From JBCBAP01 sp038532435 (GTDB lineage Bacteria; Pseudomonadota; Alphaproteobacteria; Rhodobacterales; Rhodobacteraceae), in NCBI GenBank assembly GCA_038532435.1, contig JBCBAP010000112.1, positions 1-6,997 on the forward strand: DNA of 6,997 nt, given 5' to 3'. The position numbers and the translations under genes were made by a program. Below, one piece after another: positions 5,720 to 6,997 of this stretch (positions within the stretch are counted from its first letter, which is position 1; each line of letters opens with the position of its first letter). Below the pieces are notes generated by a model. It had not been told where the DNA came from. It searched no databases and was given only the letters and a program-made list of their open reading frames with translations.

Positions 5720-6726
5720 TGGCCATGGGCCGGACGCTGCGCAACCTCGCGGCCAATGTGCTGACGCTGCTGATCCTTGCCCTCGTGGTTCTGTCCGCGA
5801 CGGTCTACTGGGGTCAGCAAACATTTGTCGCGCCGGGTCCGCTTGAGGAGACAACGGTGGTCACCGTGCCCCGCGGCGGGAACCTCAACGACGTGACCGA
5901 GGACCTGGTCGAGGTGGGTGCAATCGGCAACGAGACCGTGTTTCGGATTGGTGCGCGCTATGCGGAGGTGAACCGGCGGCTCAAGTTCGGCGAGTACGAG
6001 ATCCCTGCGGGCGCATCCATGTCCGACATCGTGGAGCTGCTGACCTCCGGCAGGTCGATCCAGTATTTCGTCACTGTGCCCGAGGGACTGACCTCCTGGG
6101 AGGTCGTGGAGCTTCTCAAGGAAGAAGAGATCCTGACGGGGGAGATTGCGGAGGTGCCCGCGGAGGGTTCTCTTGCGCCGAACACCTACGGGGTCAACCG
6201 CAACGACAGCCGCGCGTCGGTCATTGCGCGGATGCAGGATGCGCAGGAGCGGATCCTGGACGCGGCCTGGGCCGGGCGCGTTGAGGATCTGCCGCTTTCG
6301 ACCCGTGAAGAAGCCCTGATCCTCGCCTCGATCATCGAGAAGGAGACCGGGGTACCGGAGGAGCGGCGGCAGGTCGCCTCCGTCTTCGTCAACCGGCTGG
6401 AACGGGGTATGCGGCTGCAGACGGACCCCACGGTGATCTACGGGATCACGCTGGGGCAGGGACCGCTGGGGCGGGGACTCAGACGCTCCGAGCTGGATCG
6501 CAGGACCGCCTACAACACCTACCAGATCGATGGATTGCCGCCGACGCCGATCGCCAATCCGGGCCGCGCGTCCATCGAAGCGGCACTGGATCCGGCGGAA
6601 ACCCCGTTCGTCTTTTTCGTTGCGGATGGCACCGGCGGGCACGCGTTTGCCGAGACTCTTCAAGAGCATAACCGCAATGTCGCGAAGTGGCGCGAGATCG
6701 AGCGGAGCAGACTTCAGTCTCAGTAA
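5719..6726 (+). CDS. mltG: Endolytic murein transglycosylase MltG (YceG family)
   Basis: MltG cuts nascent peptidoglycan strands inside the chain at the inner membrane and is thought to end glycan polymerisation. This 335-residue protein is close to the E. coli length (about 340). Residues about 11-30 (AANVLTLLILALVVLSATVY) are a single membrane anchor. A LysM-like region follows at roughly 45-125. The catalytic domain has ASIIEKETGVPEER at 203-216, where Glu207 corresponds to the catalytic Glu218 of E. coli MltG. The signature RLQTDPTVIYG is at 232-242, and the C-terminal GGHAFAETLQEHNRNV is typical. The start overlaps the fabF stop by one base; ATG 5725 is an alternative. Older databases label this family aminodeoxychorismate lyase, which is wrong for it. 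Confidence 0.95.
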   Translation: MAMGRTLRNLAANVLTLLILALVVLSATVYWGQQTFVAPGPLEETTVVTVPRGGNLNDVTEDLVEVGAIGNETVFRIGARYAEVNRRLKFGEYEIPAGASMSDIVELLTSGRSIQYFVTVPEGLTSWEVVELLKEEEILTGEIAEVPAEGSLAPNTYGVNRNDSRASVIARMQDAQERILDAAWAGRVEDLPLSTREEALILASIIEKETGVPEERRQVASVFVNRLERGMRLQTDPTVIYGITLGQGPLGRGLRRSELDRRTAYNTYQIDGLPPTPIANPGRASIEAALDPAETPFVFFVADGTGGHAFAETLQEHNRNVAKWREIERSRLQSQ

Positions 6727-6732
6727 AGACTG
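6715..6732 (+). terminator. Weak hairpin at the end of mltG
   Basis: CAGTCT (6715-6720) and AGACTG (6727-6732) form a perfect 6-bp stem around CAGTAA, which contains the mltG stop codon. Only CCGTTTAT follows, with no real T-tract, so this is at best a weak or Rho-assisted end signal or an mRNA-stabilising hairpin. Confidence 0.25.
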
Positions 6733-6735
6733 CCG

Positions 6736-6757
6736 TTTATACTTTGTTAATACTTTA
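6736..6757 (+). repeat. Tandem AT-rich 11-mer upstream of the right-end promoter
   Basis: TTTATACTTTG (6736-6746) is followed directly by TTAATACTTTA (6747-6757), sharing ATACTTT with an 11-base period, close to one helical turn. A related TTTATA occurs 42 bases downstream at 6778-6783, beside the -35 element. The AT-rich block stands out sharply from the GC-rich surroundings. It could be an activator site or an UP-like element for the promoter at 6784. Confidence 0.4.
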
Positions 6758-6783
6758 AATTGCGGGCGCAGTGTCGTTTTATA

Positions 6784-6812
6784 TTGACAATGCGAACGGT
6801 CAAGTGTATACA
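6784..6812 (+). promoter_or_regulatory. Strong sigma70-type promoter with operator-like dyads
   Basis: A perfect TTGACA (6784-6789) stands 17 bases before TATACA (6807-6812), the best housekeeping-type promoter I find in the window. Transcription would start near 6819. Two dyads lie on it: TTGAC (6784-6788) with GTCAA (6799-6803), 10 bases between arms, covering the -35 and spacer; and the perfect 8-base palindrome TGTATACA (6805-6812) covering the -10. Either could be an operator. It points towards the gene starting at 6888. Confidence 0.6.
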
Positions 6813-6837
6813 TCTAGGCAAGCTGGAAGAAGTGGGG

Positions 6838-6868
6838 GCGCCGCGGATGGTCCGCGGCGTTTGGTTTT
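6838..6868 (+). terminator. Terminator-like hairpin in the leader (possible attenuator)
   Basis: CGCCGCGGA (6839-6847) pairs perfectly with TCCGCGGCG (6851-6859) around the 3-base loop TGG, extendable by a G-T wobble (6838/6860). TTTGGTTTT follows at 6860-6868. A GC-rich 9-bp stem with an interrupted T-tract is a plausible intrinsic terminator. It lies only about 20-40 bases downstream of the predicted start of the 6784 promoter and before the gene at 6888. It may therefore end mltG readthrough, attenuate the downstream gene, or form the end of a small RNA. Confidence 0.5.
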
Positions 6869-6891
6869 CGGACAGCGTGGACCCAGGATGA
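6847..6891 (+). CDS. Possible 14-codon leader ORF overlapping the next gene's start
   Basis: ATG at 6847-6849 opens a frame MVRGVWFSDSVDPG ending with TGA at 6889-6891, which overlaps the ATG (6888-6890) of the next gene as ATGA, the classic coupling arrangement. A GTGGGGG run (6832-6838) lies about 8 bases before the ATG. The ATG itself is at the tip of the 6839-6859 hairpin, so its translation would compete with that fold. The same frame is open further upstream (GTG 6832, ATG 6790), but those starts are less likely because 6790 lies inside the promoter. There is no homology evidence; the ORF may be chance. Confidence 0.25.
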   Translation: MVRGVWFSDSVDPG

Positions 6892-6997
6892 CATCAGACA
6901 AGGGATCCGGCCGTGAGAGCGCGCCGTCTTATGTGACGCAAGCCGCACGGCTCTACCGTGACCTTGCTGAAAACATGCAAATCGTGATCGACCTGCT
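6888..6997 (+). CDS. Start of an unidentified gene, possibly GTA g1 (small terminase); runs off the window
   Basis: The first 36 codons are visible, with no stop before the window ends. The start reads MTSDKGSGRESAPSYV, a flexible polar stretch, followed by a probable amphipathic helix (TQAARLYRDLAENMQIVIDLL). I see no diagnostic motif. The reason to suspect gene transfer agent gene g1 is context: as I recall, in several Rhodobacterales the GTA head-tail cluster begins just downstream of mltG, and g1 there is a small, mostly helical terminase subunit. The gene has its own promoter region, unlike fabF-mltG. ATG 6888 has only a weak GGA about 6 bases upstream, so it may depend on coupling to the leader ORF. 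The alternative is a lineage-specific hypothetical protein. The coding call is fairly safe; the identity is not. Confidence 0.45.
   Translation, partial: MTSDKGSGRESAPSYVTQAARLYRDLAENMQIVIDL

Noticed and set aside
6747..6758. CtrA-like site TTAA-N4-TTAA near the right-end promoter
   Set aside because: The CtrA consensus has 7 bases between the TTAA halves; 4 bases does not fit, and TTAA is expected by chance in such an AT-rich block.
5650..6813. 387-codon minus-strand frame opposite mltG
   Set aside because: It is the antisense shadow of mltG and the fabF end; no family features, Arg/His/Asp-rich composition.

Overview
The window is GC-rich chromosomal DNA from an alphaproteobacterium, most likely a member of the Rhodobacterales (Roseobacter/Rhodobacter group). 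The assignment rests on the protein sequences, the rpsR-rpsF / fabD-fabG-acpP / fabF-mltG gene order as I remember it for that group, and the strong G/C preference at third codon positions. No species can be named from the sequence alone.

Left part (1-1561, minus strand): the start of rpsR (S18, cut by the window edge), then rpsF (S6), which has a long Arg/Asp-rich tail. Next comes a 417-base stretch without a gene, then a 211-residue membrane-anchored protein with two DUF4189-like Cys-containing repeats. That gene is divergent from fabD.

Middle (1773-5719): the core of type II fatty acid synthesis. FabD loads malonate onto the carrier protein AcpP, FabF condenses it with the growing acyl chain, and FabG reduces the 3-oxo product. 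All visible catalytic residues are intact. fabD-fabG-acpP run together on the plus strand, with a probable extra promoter in front of acpP and a strong terminator after it. A 149-residue unrecognised gene on the opposite strand (3969-4418) separates acpP from fabF. It shares the bidirectional terminator with acpP, and its start codon overlaps the likely fabF promoter. fabF overlaps mltG (endolytic murein transglycosylase) by one base (TGATG).

Right end (6727-6997): this is the least ordinary part. After mltG the DNA turns AT-rich and holds a tandem 11-mer, a TTGACA-17-TATACA promoter with two dyads on it, and a 9-bp GC hairpin followed by a broken T-tract. A short leader ORF follows, whose stop overlaps (ATGA) the start of a new gene that runs off the window. 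From remembered gene order in Rhodobacterales, where mltG lies next to the gene transfer agent (GTA) cluster, this last gene may be GTA g1 (small terminase), which would make 6727-6887 the GTA control region. That is inference, because only 36 codons are visible. If it holds, a near-consensus promoter followed at once by a terminator-like hairpin would suggest control by transcription attenuation. Everything else in the window is conserved core genome; I saw no insertion sequence, CRISPR, tRNA or defence gene.
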